From contig JAFYQC010000067.1 in assembly GCA_017547265.1 (NCBI GenBank), positions 1-11,343 on the forward strand: a stretch of DNA of 11,343 nt. The letters run 5' to 3'. The translations under genes were made by a program, and so were the position numbers. Each line of letters opens with the position of its first letter. Positions within the stretch are counted from its first letter, which is position 1. This DNA comes from Kiritimatiellia bacterium. GTDB taxonomy: Bacteria; Verrucomicrobiota; Kiritimatiellia; RFP12; UBA1067. Shown in pieces: positions 1 to 5,944 of this stretch. Below the pieces are notes generated by a model. The model made no database searches and was not told the origin of the DNA. It saw only the letters and a list, made by a program, of their open reading frames with translations.

Positions 1-765
1 GACAACCCTGCTGCCACTCAAGGCGGGCGCAAAAGCGGCGAGACGCGCACCGTCACGCTTCCGGGCGGTGCGAAGATGGAGATGATATGGTGTGCGCCTG
101 GAACGTTCCAGATGGGAAGTCCGCCCGGAGAGCAGGGCCGCATATCTAACGAGACGCTTCACTCGGTTACGCTCACACGGGGCTTCTGGCTCGGAAAGTA
201 CGAGGTAACGCAGAGCCAGTGGGAGAGCGTGATGAGGAGTAACCACTCGCGGTTCAAGCACAGGGACAATCCGGTCGAGAACATCTCCTGGCATGACTGC
301 GAGGCTTTCATAAAGCGCGTCGGGCCGGCGTTCGGCGGGAAGGCGCGCCTACCCACCGAGGCGGAGTGGGAATACGCCTGCCGTGCGGGCAGCAACACGC
401 CGTTTTCCGGGAACGGAGTCGTGTCGGAGGTGGCATGGTACGACGAGAACAGCGAGCACCAGACGCATGAGGTGGGGAAAAACAAGCCGAACGCGTGGGG
501 GTTCTACGACATGCACGGAAACATCCTCGAGTGGTGCTCGGACTGGTACTCGGAACCGAAAGGGGATTCGGTCGACCCCAAGGGGCCGCCGTCCGGATCG
601 TTCAAGGTGCTGCGAGGAGGTTGCTGGTTCTTCTTGGACAGCGACTGTCGCTGCGCATACAGGCTCAAACGCGAGCCCAACCTCCGCAACTGCATATTCG
701 GCTTTCGTGTCGCGTGCTTCGACTTCGGCGACATGCCTTCAGCCACATCCATTCAGCAAAAATGA
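1..765 (+). CDS. SUMF1/FGE-fold (formylglycine-generating-enzyme family) protein, 5' partial
   Basis: The frame is open from base 1 to the TGA at 763-765 (254 residues seen), so the start lies upstream; the ATG at 76 is internal because conserved sequence (ETRTVTLPGGAKMEMIW) precedes it. Family signatures in order: GTFQMGSP (residues 34-41), GFWLGKYEVTQSQW (61-74), RLPTEAEWEYACRAG (116-130), WGFYDMHGNILEWCSDWY (166-183), VLRGG (203-207) and GFRVA (234-238). True sulfatase-activating FGE binds copper through two cysteines spaced RGGSxxC-x4-C. Here the first position is Phe211 and only the second (Cys216) is kept, and the usual Ser after RGG is Cys208. That argues for one of the abundant SUMF1-like proteins of unknown role rather than a genuine sulfatase-maturing enzyme. 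The gene overlaps the next by 4 bp (ATGA), so the two are probably cotranscribed. Family assignment is firm; substrate is unknown. Confidence 0.9.
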   Translation, partial: DNPAATQGGRKSGETRTVTLPGGAKMEMIWCAPGTFQMGSPPGEQGRISNETLHSVTLTRGFWLGKYEVTQSQWESVMRSNHSRFKHRDNPVENISWHDCEAFIKRVGPAFGGKARLPTEAEWEYACRAGSNTPFSGNGVVSEVAWYDENSEHQTHEVGKNKPNAWGFYDMHGNILEWCSDWYSEPKGDSVDPKGPPSGSFKVLRGGCWFFLDSDCRCAYRLKREPNLRNCIFGFRVACFDFGDMPSATSIQQK

Positions 766-1292
766 AGAACCTGATTCCGATCCTGCTCGTTGCCTTAGCC
801 GTGTCCGGCTGCCAGTCGCCGTACGACTATATGGAGAATTGGCTCATCCGAGAGGATGCCGTGCGCCCGTTCGCCGTTGCAGTTGACATCTTGTACGTCC
901 AGGATAGGCTGTACTTTAGAGCGGAGTTGTTGCCCGAAATGCAGACTCTGGCGATGGATGCAGTGGGGAGAGGGAAGTTCGCAGGCTCTGCCCGCGTGTT
1001 CTCGCCCCTCGTCACCAGCGAGGAGGACGTCGAGAAGGCCGTGAAGTGGTATCTGAAGCATCATAATAGCTCCAGTAGGCCGTTCGTGCTGATCGGAGAG
1101 GGAGAGGGTGGCTCGCTTTTGAAGGCGTACGCAGAGAAGAACGCCGACTGGCTCAATAAGAAGGGGCTCGTGGCGAGCTTCTTTACTCCGCTGCCGGACA
1201 AGGAGTTTGTCTCGGATGAGATGGTTCGCACGATAAAGAGCCGCGCGGCGGAAGTGCGTTATCGCAGGCAATGGGGCAGGGAGATGCCCTAG
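762..1292 (+). CDS. DUF3089-like lipoprotein, alpha/beta-hydrolase fold with degenerate nucleophile elbow
   Basis: 176 residues. The ATG at 762 overlaps the preceding stop (ATGA). It was chosen over a longer open frame because it gives a clean lipoprotein signal: MKNLIPILLVALAVSGC with lipobox VSGC, Cys17 being the lipidated residue. The mature part resembles DUF3089 proteins: ENWLIRED followed by VDILYV (about 25-45), then ARVFSP (77-82), a DVEKAVKWYLKHHN helix (88-102) and RPFVLIG (106-112). In DUF3089 this last strand leads into the nucleophile elbow GHSQG. Here it reads GEGEG (112-116), so Ser is replaced by Gly and activity by the usual mechanism looks impossible. It is also shorter than typical members. 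It may be a binding or structural lipoprotein. The family call rests on motif memory, not a profile search. Confidence 0.7.
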   Translation: MKNLIPILLVALAVSGCQSPYDYMENWLIREDAVRPFAVAVDILYVQDRLYFRAELLPEMQTLAMDAVGRGKFAGSARVFSPLVTSEEDVEKAVKWYLKHHNSSSRPFVLIGEGEGGSLLKAYAEKNADWLNKKGLVASFFTPLPDKEFVSDEMVRTIKSRAAEVRYRRQWGREMP

Positions 1293-1306
1293 GGGATGCT
1301 CGTCGG

Positions 1307-2164
1307 ATGAGCGAATCTCAAAAGGACTGGCCTCGGGTAAGCGTCCTCGTGCGGGCGTACAACGACGAGGCGCTTGTCGGAAAGACGCTTGAGGGAATAT
1401 TCTCGCAGTGGCTACGTCCGTTTGAGGTGATTGTGTGCGACGACAACTCGAAGGACCGCACGCGCGAAGTCGCTGCGAAGTTCCCCGTGAGGTTTGTGGA
1501 GCGTCCGGGAGGCCCGTACAAGCCGGGGCGCACTCTGAACGCGCTCGTGCGCGAGGCGAAGGGTGATATAGTCGTATTCAACAACTCGGATGCGATTCCG
1601 TGTGATTCGCACTGGCTTGAGGAGCTTGTGCGTCCGCTCCTTGCCGAGAAATTCGCGTTCACGTTCGCGAACCAGTTGCCGCGTCCCGATGCGACTATGC
1701 TCGTAAAGAAAGATTCCGAACGCGCTTTTGGCGACGGGAAGGTTCAGTCAACGTGGAAGTTCTTCTTCTCGCTTGCGAGCTCTGCGACTTGGAGGCAGAA
1801 CCTCATAGACGTGCCGTTCTACGAGGAAATACAGTATTCCGAGGACGTCGAGTGGACGTGGCGCAACTCGCGGCGGAAGGACGACCCAGTAAAGATTGTC
1901 TACTGTCCTGATTCGCGGGTGGAACATTCACACAACTACACGCTTCGCGAGCTGGCACGGCGTTTCCGCGGCGAAGGTGCCGCGGATCGCGGGATATTCG
2001 GCGACTCGCCATCGCTGATGCGCGAGCTTATGGGCGCGGCACGCGAGACCTTGCGCGACTTCGCGTATCTCCTGCCACGTCCCAGGGGATGGCTTGAAAT
2101 CCCGCTTGCTCCAGTCCGCCGTCTTGTCCAGCGAATCTCGCATTGGAAGGGCATGCGCCAATGA
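1307..2164 (+). CDS. glycosyltransferase family 2 (rhamnosyltransferase-like)
   Basis: 285 residues; inverting GT-A-fold sugar transferase using a nucleotide sugar, probably cytoplasmic. VSVLVRAYND (11-20) is the GT2 N-terminal strand, CDDNSKDRT (44-52) binds the nucleotide, NNSD (92-95) stands at the DxD-like metal site, and YSEDVEWTWR (177-186) carries the acidic ED base motif. VEHSHNYT (205-212) resembles the C-terminal His motif of rhamnosyltransferases. I chose ATG 1307 over ATG 1271: it starts 14 bp after the previous stop, has AGGGG at 1291-1295 as a possible ribosome site, and removes a 12-residue extension lying inside the upstream gene. It overlaps the next gene by 4 bp (ATGA at 2161-2164), indicating translational coupling with the GT4. 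Acceptor and sugar are not predictable. Confidence 0.9.
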   Translation: MSESQKDWPRVSVLVRAYNDEALVGKTLEGIFSQWLRPFEVIVCDDNSKDRTREVAAKFPVRFVERPGGPYKPGRTLNALVREAKGDIVVFNNSDAIPCDSHWLEELVRPLLAEKFAFTFANQLPRPDATMLVKKDSERAFGDGKVQSTWKFFFSLASSATWRQNLIDVPFYEEIQYSEDVEWTWRNSRRKDDPVKIVYCPDSRVEHSHNYTLRELARRFRGEGAADRGIFGDSPSLMRELMGAARETLRDFAYLLPRPRGWLEIPLAPVRRLVQRISHWKGMRQ

Positions 2165-3108
2165 AGATACTTGTCTATCTTGAAAAGTCGGCGGTGCGCG
2201 GCGGGATAGAGATCTTTGCCGAGCGGCATGTCGCGCGGCTCCGCGCGGAGGGGCACGAAGTGGATGTCCTCTCATCCCCGTTCCCCGACTATGACGAAGT
2301 CATCGTCCACAAGTGCTCCGACGTCGCGACGCTCGAGAAGTTTCCGCCGGAGAAGACTGTCTACTACGTACACGACCACGAGCCGATATGCCCGCGTGGC
2401 TATGCGTACACTCCGCTTAAGCACAACTGCACCCGTGCCGGGGGCGTATGGCCATGCCTTTTCTGCGCGCCCGCCTGTCGGTCGTGGAAAGCGGCGCTTG
2501 GCCGCGTCTTTACGCAAAGGCGGCGCATCGCCACGATGTCGCGGTTCAAGAAGATCGTCGTCATATCCGAGTTCATGAAGTCGCGCCTTGTCGCGAACAA
2601 AATCCCTGCGGAAAAGATCGTCGTCGAACCGCCAGTAATCAGGACTGTCGTCGCTGGCAAAACCGTTCCCCATTCCACATTCCCCGTTACCCCTGTAGAT
2701 CTTCTTTACGTTGGTCAGCTGATTCGCGGGAAAGGTGTTCATCTGCTTCTCGAGGCGATGGCCAAGATGAAGTCCTCTCGCACTCTGGACATCGTCGGTA
2801 CCGGCAATATGGAAGGGGAACTTAAGGCCCTTGCGGAACGCTTTGGGCTTAAGGGGCGCGTCCGCTTTAACGGCTTTCAAGATAGCCCACAGGAGTGGAT
2901 GCGCCGCGCCGCATGCGTGGTCGTGCCGAGCTTCTGGCAGGAACCTTACGGACTCGTCGCGGCCGAGGCCGTTGCGCTTGGGCGTCCTGTCGTAGCATTT
3001 GCGATCGGAGGGCTCCCGGAGGCGTGCCAGGGCAAGGCGACGCTCGTCCCGCCTGGCGACGTTGATGCGCTGGCAAAAGCATTGGAGAAAGAACAGCTCG
3101 ATGAGTAA
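2161..3108 (+). CDS. glycosyltransferase family 4 (GT-B fold), short form
   Basis: 315 residues; retaining sugar transferase. The N-terminal domain begins MKILVYLEKSAVRGGIEIFAE; GGIE (14-17) is the usual glycine-rich acceptor loop. The nucleotide-binding domain shows LLYVGQLIRGKG (181-192) and the GT4 EX7E motif, E261-PYGLVAA-E269, followed by GRPVVAFAIGGLPE. A Cys-rich stretch (C77, C90, C99, C102, C106) follows HDHEPICPRG, a pattern I recognise from some GT4 enzymes; a metal site is possible but unproven. The protein stops soon after LVPPGDVDALAKAL, so the C-terminal helix that normally packs back on domain 1 is missing or very short compared with the usual 360-400 residues. Residues 169-178 in the interdomain linker are encoded by a heptanucleotide repeat. 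The start is ATG 2161 (overlap with GT2), not the in-frame ATG 2143. The end overlaps the next gene by 8 bp. Confidence 0.92.
   Translation: MKILVYLEKSAVRGGIEIFAERHVARLRAEGHEVDVLSSPFPDYDEVIVHKCSDVATLEKFPPEKTVYYVHDHEPICPRGYAYTPLKHNCTRAGGVWPCLFCAPACRSWKAALGRVFTQRRRIATMSRFKKIVVISEFMKSRLVANKIPAEKIVVEPPVIRTVVAGKTVPHSTFPVTPVDLLYVGQLIRGKGVHLLLEAMAKMKSSRTLDIVGTGNMEGELKALAERFGLKGRVRFNGFQDSPQEWMRRAACVVVPSFWQEPYGLVAAEAVALGRPVVAFAIGGLPEACQGKATLVPPGDVDALAKALEKEQLDE
2665..2693 (+). repeat. four-unit heptanucleotide repeat inside the GT4 coding sequence
   Basis: Units GTTCCCC (2665-2671), ATTCCAC (2672-2678), ATTCCCC (2679-2685) and GTTACCCC (2686-2693, one extra base) form a RTTCCMC heptad array. Its reverse complement is G-rich (GGGGAAT/GTGGAAT), like the heptads seen after prfB at 11147. 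It translates as VPHSTFPVTP, low-complexity residues placed exactly where GT4 enzymes have a variable linker between the two Rossmann domains. This looks like an intergenic-type repeat that invaded or expanded in a tolerant site. Confidence 0.6.
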
Positions 3109-4225
3109 CAAGGTTAAAGTTTTTGTTTTCGTTGATGCGCTTGGCTGGGAGCAAGTCGAGAAATACAACTTCCTCAAAGACCTCCTGCCGTACCGCCGCA
3201 AGATTGAGATGCAGTTCGGGTACAGCTGCACCGCGATCCCGACGATACTGACTGGAAAGCGTCCTGACGAGCACGGGCATCTTGCATTCTACGACTGGGC
3301 TCCCGGGAAAAGCCCGTTCAAGAAGATGCGCTTCCTCGCGCCGCTTTTGCGTCCTCGCTCGTTCTGGCGCCGCGGTCGTGTTCGCCACCAGCTCTCAAAG
3401 CTCATAAAGAAACTGTATGGATTCACCGGCTACTTCCAGCTCTACGGAGTGCCTGTCGAGCGTCTTCCGAAGCTCGACTACTGCGAGAAGAAAGACCTCT
3501 TCGTCCCTGGCGGTCTTGCCCCCGTAAAGAACCTCGCCGATGTCTGGGGCGAGCAGGGGTTCAAGTACCATATCTCGAACTGGCGGCTGTCGGAGGACGA
3601 GAACTTCCGCCGTGCCTCGGAGCTTTTCCGAAAGGGCGAAGTGGATCGCGCGTTCGTGTATTCTGCCGCGTTTGACGCCCTGCAGCACGACAATGTCGGT
3701 CGCGACGAGGTGCTTCGCCCGAAGGTCGACAAGTACGCTGGCACCATCCGCTCTCTTTACGACGCGCTTGTGGCGGGCGGACGGCCGTTCGAACTCACCG
3801 TGTTTTCCGACCACGGCATGACGCCGCTTCGCGGCACCGCCGACGTTCCTGCAGCTCTTGCGAAGACAGGGCTTATCTGGGGCGAGGACTATGCGAGCGC
3901 GATTGACTCCACCATGGCGAGGTTTTGGTGGCTCAAGGACGGCGCGAAGGAGAAAGTGCGCGAGGCATTTGCCGCGTTCCCCGGGCATTGGCTTAGCGAA
4001 GACGAGATGCGCCGCCACGGGATATGGCGTGAAGACGGCAAGTTCGGCGACGACATCTTCCTTGCGGACGCGGGTGTGCAGTTTGCCCCGAGCGACATGG
4101 GCGTGAAGCCCCTGAACGGCATGCATGGCTTCGACCCGGCCGACAAGGATTCCTGCGCCGCATGGCTCTCGACTGTGCCGGTGCCCGATTCCGTCACGCG
4201 CGTGTGTGCGACTACTTCCCTGTAA
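3101..4225 (+). CDS. alkaline-phosphatase-superfamily phosphodiesterase (nucleotide pyrophosphatase/phosphodiesterase-like)
   Basis: 374 residues. The two-metal ligand set of the alkaline phosphatase fold is visible: Asp12 in VFVDALGWE, a Ser/Thr nucleophile candidate in SCTAIPTILTG (42-52; Ser42 or Thr44), Asp192 and His196 in FDALQHD, Asp237-His238 in FSDHGM and His342 in GMHGFDP. HG after RPDE (54-59) also fits the type I phosphodiesterase pattern. No signal peptide is evident, so it is probably cytoplasmic. The basic stretch FLAPLLRPRSFWRRGRVRHQL, about residues 78-98, could touch membrane or a charged glycan. ATG 3101 overlaps the GT4 stop (ATGAGTAA), which excludes the longer frame from 2999. 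Position after two coupled glycosyltransferases suggests it acts on a phosphate-linked glycan intermediate or lipid carrier; that role is inference. Phosphatase, phosphodiesterase or phosphotransferase activity are all possible. Confidence 0.88.
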   Translation: MSNKVKVFVFVDALGWEQVEKYNFLKDLLPYRRKIEMQFGYSCTAIPTILTGKRPDEHGHLAFYDWAPGKSPFKKMRFLAPLLRPRSFWRRGRVRHQLSKLIKKLYGFTGYFQLYGVPVERLPKLDYCEKKDLFVPGGLAPVKNLADVWGEQGFKYHISNWRLSEDENFRRASELFRKGEVDRAFVYSAAFDALQHDNVGRDEVLRPKVDKYAGTIRSLYDALVAGGRPFELTVFSDHGMTPLRGTADVPAALAKTGLIWGEDYASAIDSTMARFWWLKDGAKEKVREAFAAFPGHWLSEDEMRRHGIWREDGKFGDDIFLADAGVQFAPSDMGVKPLNGMHGFDPADKDSCAAWLSTVPVPDSVTRVCATTSL

Positions 4226-4244
4226 TGACGGCCATCGGGTAGAC

Positions 4245-4264
4245 GCCAAGCCATGTGCCTTGGC
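4245..4264 (+). terminator. possible weak terminator hairpin after the glycosyltransferase cluster
   Basis: GCCAAG (4245-4250) and CTTGGC (4259-4264) are exact complements around an 8-nt loop. Only a short AT-rich tail (AAGTTTAATT) follows and there is no clean T-run, so termination strength is doubtful. It lies 20 bp beyond the phosphodiesterase stop and just before the cysK promoter, a sensible place for a transcript boundary. Confidence 0.25.
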
Positions 4265-4273
4265 CAAGTTTAA

Positions 4274-4298
4274 TTGACACGGTGATGCATGATATGAT
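4274..4298 (+). promoter_or_regulatory. promoter of cysteine synthase gene
   Basis: A perfect TTGACA (4274-4279) is followed by an extended -10, TGA-TATGAT (4290-4298), but the spacing is only 13 bp. An alternative -10, TAGGAT (4298-4303), gives 18 bp spacing. Either way the predicted start is only about 4-9 nt before the ATG at 4314, leaving almost no leader. Confidence 0.5.
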
Positions 4299-4313
4299 AG
4301 GATACGGCGCAAC

Positions 4314-5243
4314 ATGATCTGCGATACTATTCTTGACGCAATGGGCCATACGCCTCTCGTGCGGCTAAACCGCATGACGACGCCTGACATGGCCGAAGTG
4401 CTCGTAAAGTTCGAGGCAATGAACGTCGGTGGCTCCATCAAGACGCGCACCGCCTGCAACATGATACGCGACGCCGAGGCGCGCGGGCTTTTAAAGCAGG
4501 ACTCTGTCATCGTCGAGCCGACGAGCGGCAACCAGGGAATTGGACTCGCCCTCGTTGGTGCCGTGAAGGGCTACAAGACGGTGATTGTCATGCCCGACAG
4601 CGTGAGCGAGGAGCGGCGCAAGCTCGTGCGTCATTATGGCGCCGAGGTGATACTCGTCCATGACGCTGGAAACATTGGCGATGCTATCGCGGAGTGCTGC
4701 GCCATTGTTCAGCGCATGGCGAAGGAGAACCCGAAGGTCTTTGTTCCCGAGCAGTTTTCGAACCCTGCGAACCCGGCAGCGCATCGCCACGGAACAGCGC
4801 TTGAAATCATGGAGCAGGCGGCGCGTCCTATCCACGGCTTCTGTTCTGGAGTTGGAACTGGCGGAACCCTTAGCGGCATAGGCGAAGTGCTGAAGGCGCA
4901 GAATCCCAGCATAGAAATCTGGGCTGTCGAGCCGAAGAACGCCGCGATCCTCGCAGGAGGTACGGTCGGCACTCATCTCCAAATGGGCATTGGGGACGGG
5001 CTTATTCCTGACAACTTGAACACGCAGATATACTCCCACATCTGCGTCGTCACCGACGAGGAGGCGCTTGGCTGCGCGCGCGATCTCGCGGCGAAGGAAG
5101 GGCTTCTCGCCGGCATCTCCGCCGGAACGAACGTCTTTGCCGCGCTGAAGCTCGCAAAGCGTCTCGGCGCAGGGAAGACGGTTGTTACGGTCCTTCCCGA
5201 CACCGCCGAGCGGTACTTCTCAACTCCGCTTTTCGCCGACTAG
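4314..5243 (+). CDS. cysK: cysteine synthase (O-acetylserine sulfhydrylase), PLP-dependent
   Basis: 309 residues, normal length for CysK. It makes L-cysteine from O-acetylserine and sulfide with pyridoxal phosphate. Start region MICDTILDAMGHTPLVRLN is typical. The Schiff-base lysine is Lys43 in GGSIKTRTA, TSGNQGIGLA is the substrate/PLP loop, GVGTGGTLSGIG binds the PLP phosphate, and GISAGTNVFAA and the final TVLPDTAERY are standard CysK motifs. KTR and SGNQG instead of the commoner KDR and SGNTG mark a variant subgroup of cysteine synthases I know from anaerobes. The CBS-domain tail of cystathionine beta-synthases is absent. The gene has its own promoter and is followed 8 bp later by the ComF-like gene. 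Linkage to the sulfatase further right suggests a sulfur theme but is not operonic. Confidence 0.95.
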   Translation: MICDTILDAMGHTPLVRLNRMTTPDMAEVLVKFEAMNVGGSIKTRTACNMIRDAEARGLLKQDSVIVEPTSGNQGIGLALVGAVKGYKTVIVMPDSVSEERRKLVRHYGAEVILVHDAGNIGDAIAECCAIVQRMAKENPKVFVPEQFSNPANPAAHRHGTALEIMEQAARPIHGFCSGVGTGGTLSGIGEVLKAQNPSIEIWAVEPKNAAILAGGTVGTHLQMGIGDGLIPDNLNTQIYSHICVVTDEEALGCARDLAAKEGLLAGISAGTNVFAALKLAKRLGAGKTVVTVLPDTAERYFSTPLFAD

Positions 5244-5251
5244 GATTCCTA

Positions 5252-5905
5252 ATGATAATTTGGCGGCGAATACTCGACCTCCTTTGGCCGAGGAACTGCG
5301 AGATATGTGGCCGTCCTGTCGATCGCGATGGGCGGTATATCTGCGCTGACTGTCTGAACAGGATTCCCTTCGTCCGTCCAGAGGATGGCATGTACGAAAT
5401 CGACGACGCTGCGAGCGCGGTGCGGTTTGAGTGCGAGACGAGGGAGATAATCAACGACTACAAGTTCAATAGTCATATATGGCTCAGGGACGATTTTGTC
5501 GACTGGGTCGAAGCCGCCGCGCGGTCGCGGTTCGACGTCTCGGCGATTGACGCCGTTATCGCCATTCCGACTACGCTTGGCCACAGGATAAATCGCGGCT
5601 ACAACCAGAGCGCGCTTCTTGCCGAACCGCTCGCGAAGCGCTTTGATAGGCGTTTTCTTGGAAGGGCAGTTGCAAGGACAGGTCATCCAAAGCGTCAGAG
5701 TTCGCTTACAGAGGAAGAGCGAGCCGAGAACGTAAAGGGAACGTTTGTTGTGCGCGAGCCATCGCTCGTGCGGGGACGGACGATTCTTCTCGTCGACGAC
5801 ATCATGACGACAGGTTCCACGCTTTCGGAATGCGCCAAAACGTTAAAGGCCGCAGGTGCCTGGCGTGTATGGAGCGTAACCCTCGCCCGAAGCGTAAGAA
5901 CATAA
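5252..5905 (+). CDS. ComF family phosphoribosyltransferase-like protein
   Basis: 217 residues. N-terminal zinc ribbon with Cys16-x2-Cys19 and Cys31-x2-Cys34. C-terminal type I phosphoribosyltransferase domain with the PRPP loop ILLVDDIMTTGSTL (178-191), where Asp182-Asp183 and TTGS contact PRPP and metal. RGYNQSALLAEPLAK and KRQSSLTEEERAENVKGTF match the ComF consensus R.FNQ.. and Q..L....R..N...F. ComF proteins are needed for DNA uptake in Bacillus and Haemophilus; many bacteria keep the gene without known competence, so its job here is open. AGGA (5242-5245), overlapping the cysK TAG, lies 6 nt before ATG 5252, suggesting cotranscription with cysK. The stop is 39 bp from the convergent sulfatase stop; only a tiny GCC-TTC-GGC hairpin separates them. 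Confidence 0.92.
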   Translation: MIIWRRILDLLWPRNCEICGRPVDRDGRYICADCLNRIPFVRPEDGMYEIDDAASAVRFECETREIINDYKFNSHIWLRDDFVDWVEAAARSRFDVSAIDAVIAIPTTLGHRINRGYNQSALLAEPLAKRFDRRFLGRAVARTGHPKRQSSLTEEERAENVKGTFVVREPSLVRGRTILLVDDIMTTGSTLSECAKTLKAAGAWRVWSVTLARSVRT

Positions 5906-5944
5906 ATTATTTAGGGAGCCTTCGGCCGACACCAACCGATCGCG

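Noticed and set aside
1271..1306. Upstream ATG that would add 12 residues to the GT2
   Set aside because: It lies inside the DUF3089-like gene, has no good ribosome site and adds nonconserved residues. ATG 1307 follows an AGGGG and fits the family start.
4293..4298. TATGAT paired with TTGACA as a standard -35/-10 promoter
   Set aside because: A 13-bp spacer is too short for ordinary sigma-70 recognition. I keep the region as a promoter on the strength of the extended -10 or the alternative TAGGAT, not of this pairing.
3395..4531. Minus-strand open frame of 378 codons across the phosphodiesterase and cysK
   Set aside because: It spans two genes of opposite orientation and their promoter, with no ribosome site and no domain; it is a codon-bias shadow.
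5918..5926. GCC-TTC-GGC between comF and the sulfatase as a bidirectional terminator
   Set aside because: The stem has only three base pairs and no T-run follows on either strand.
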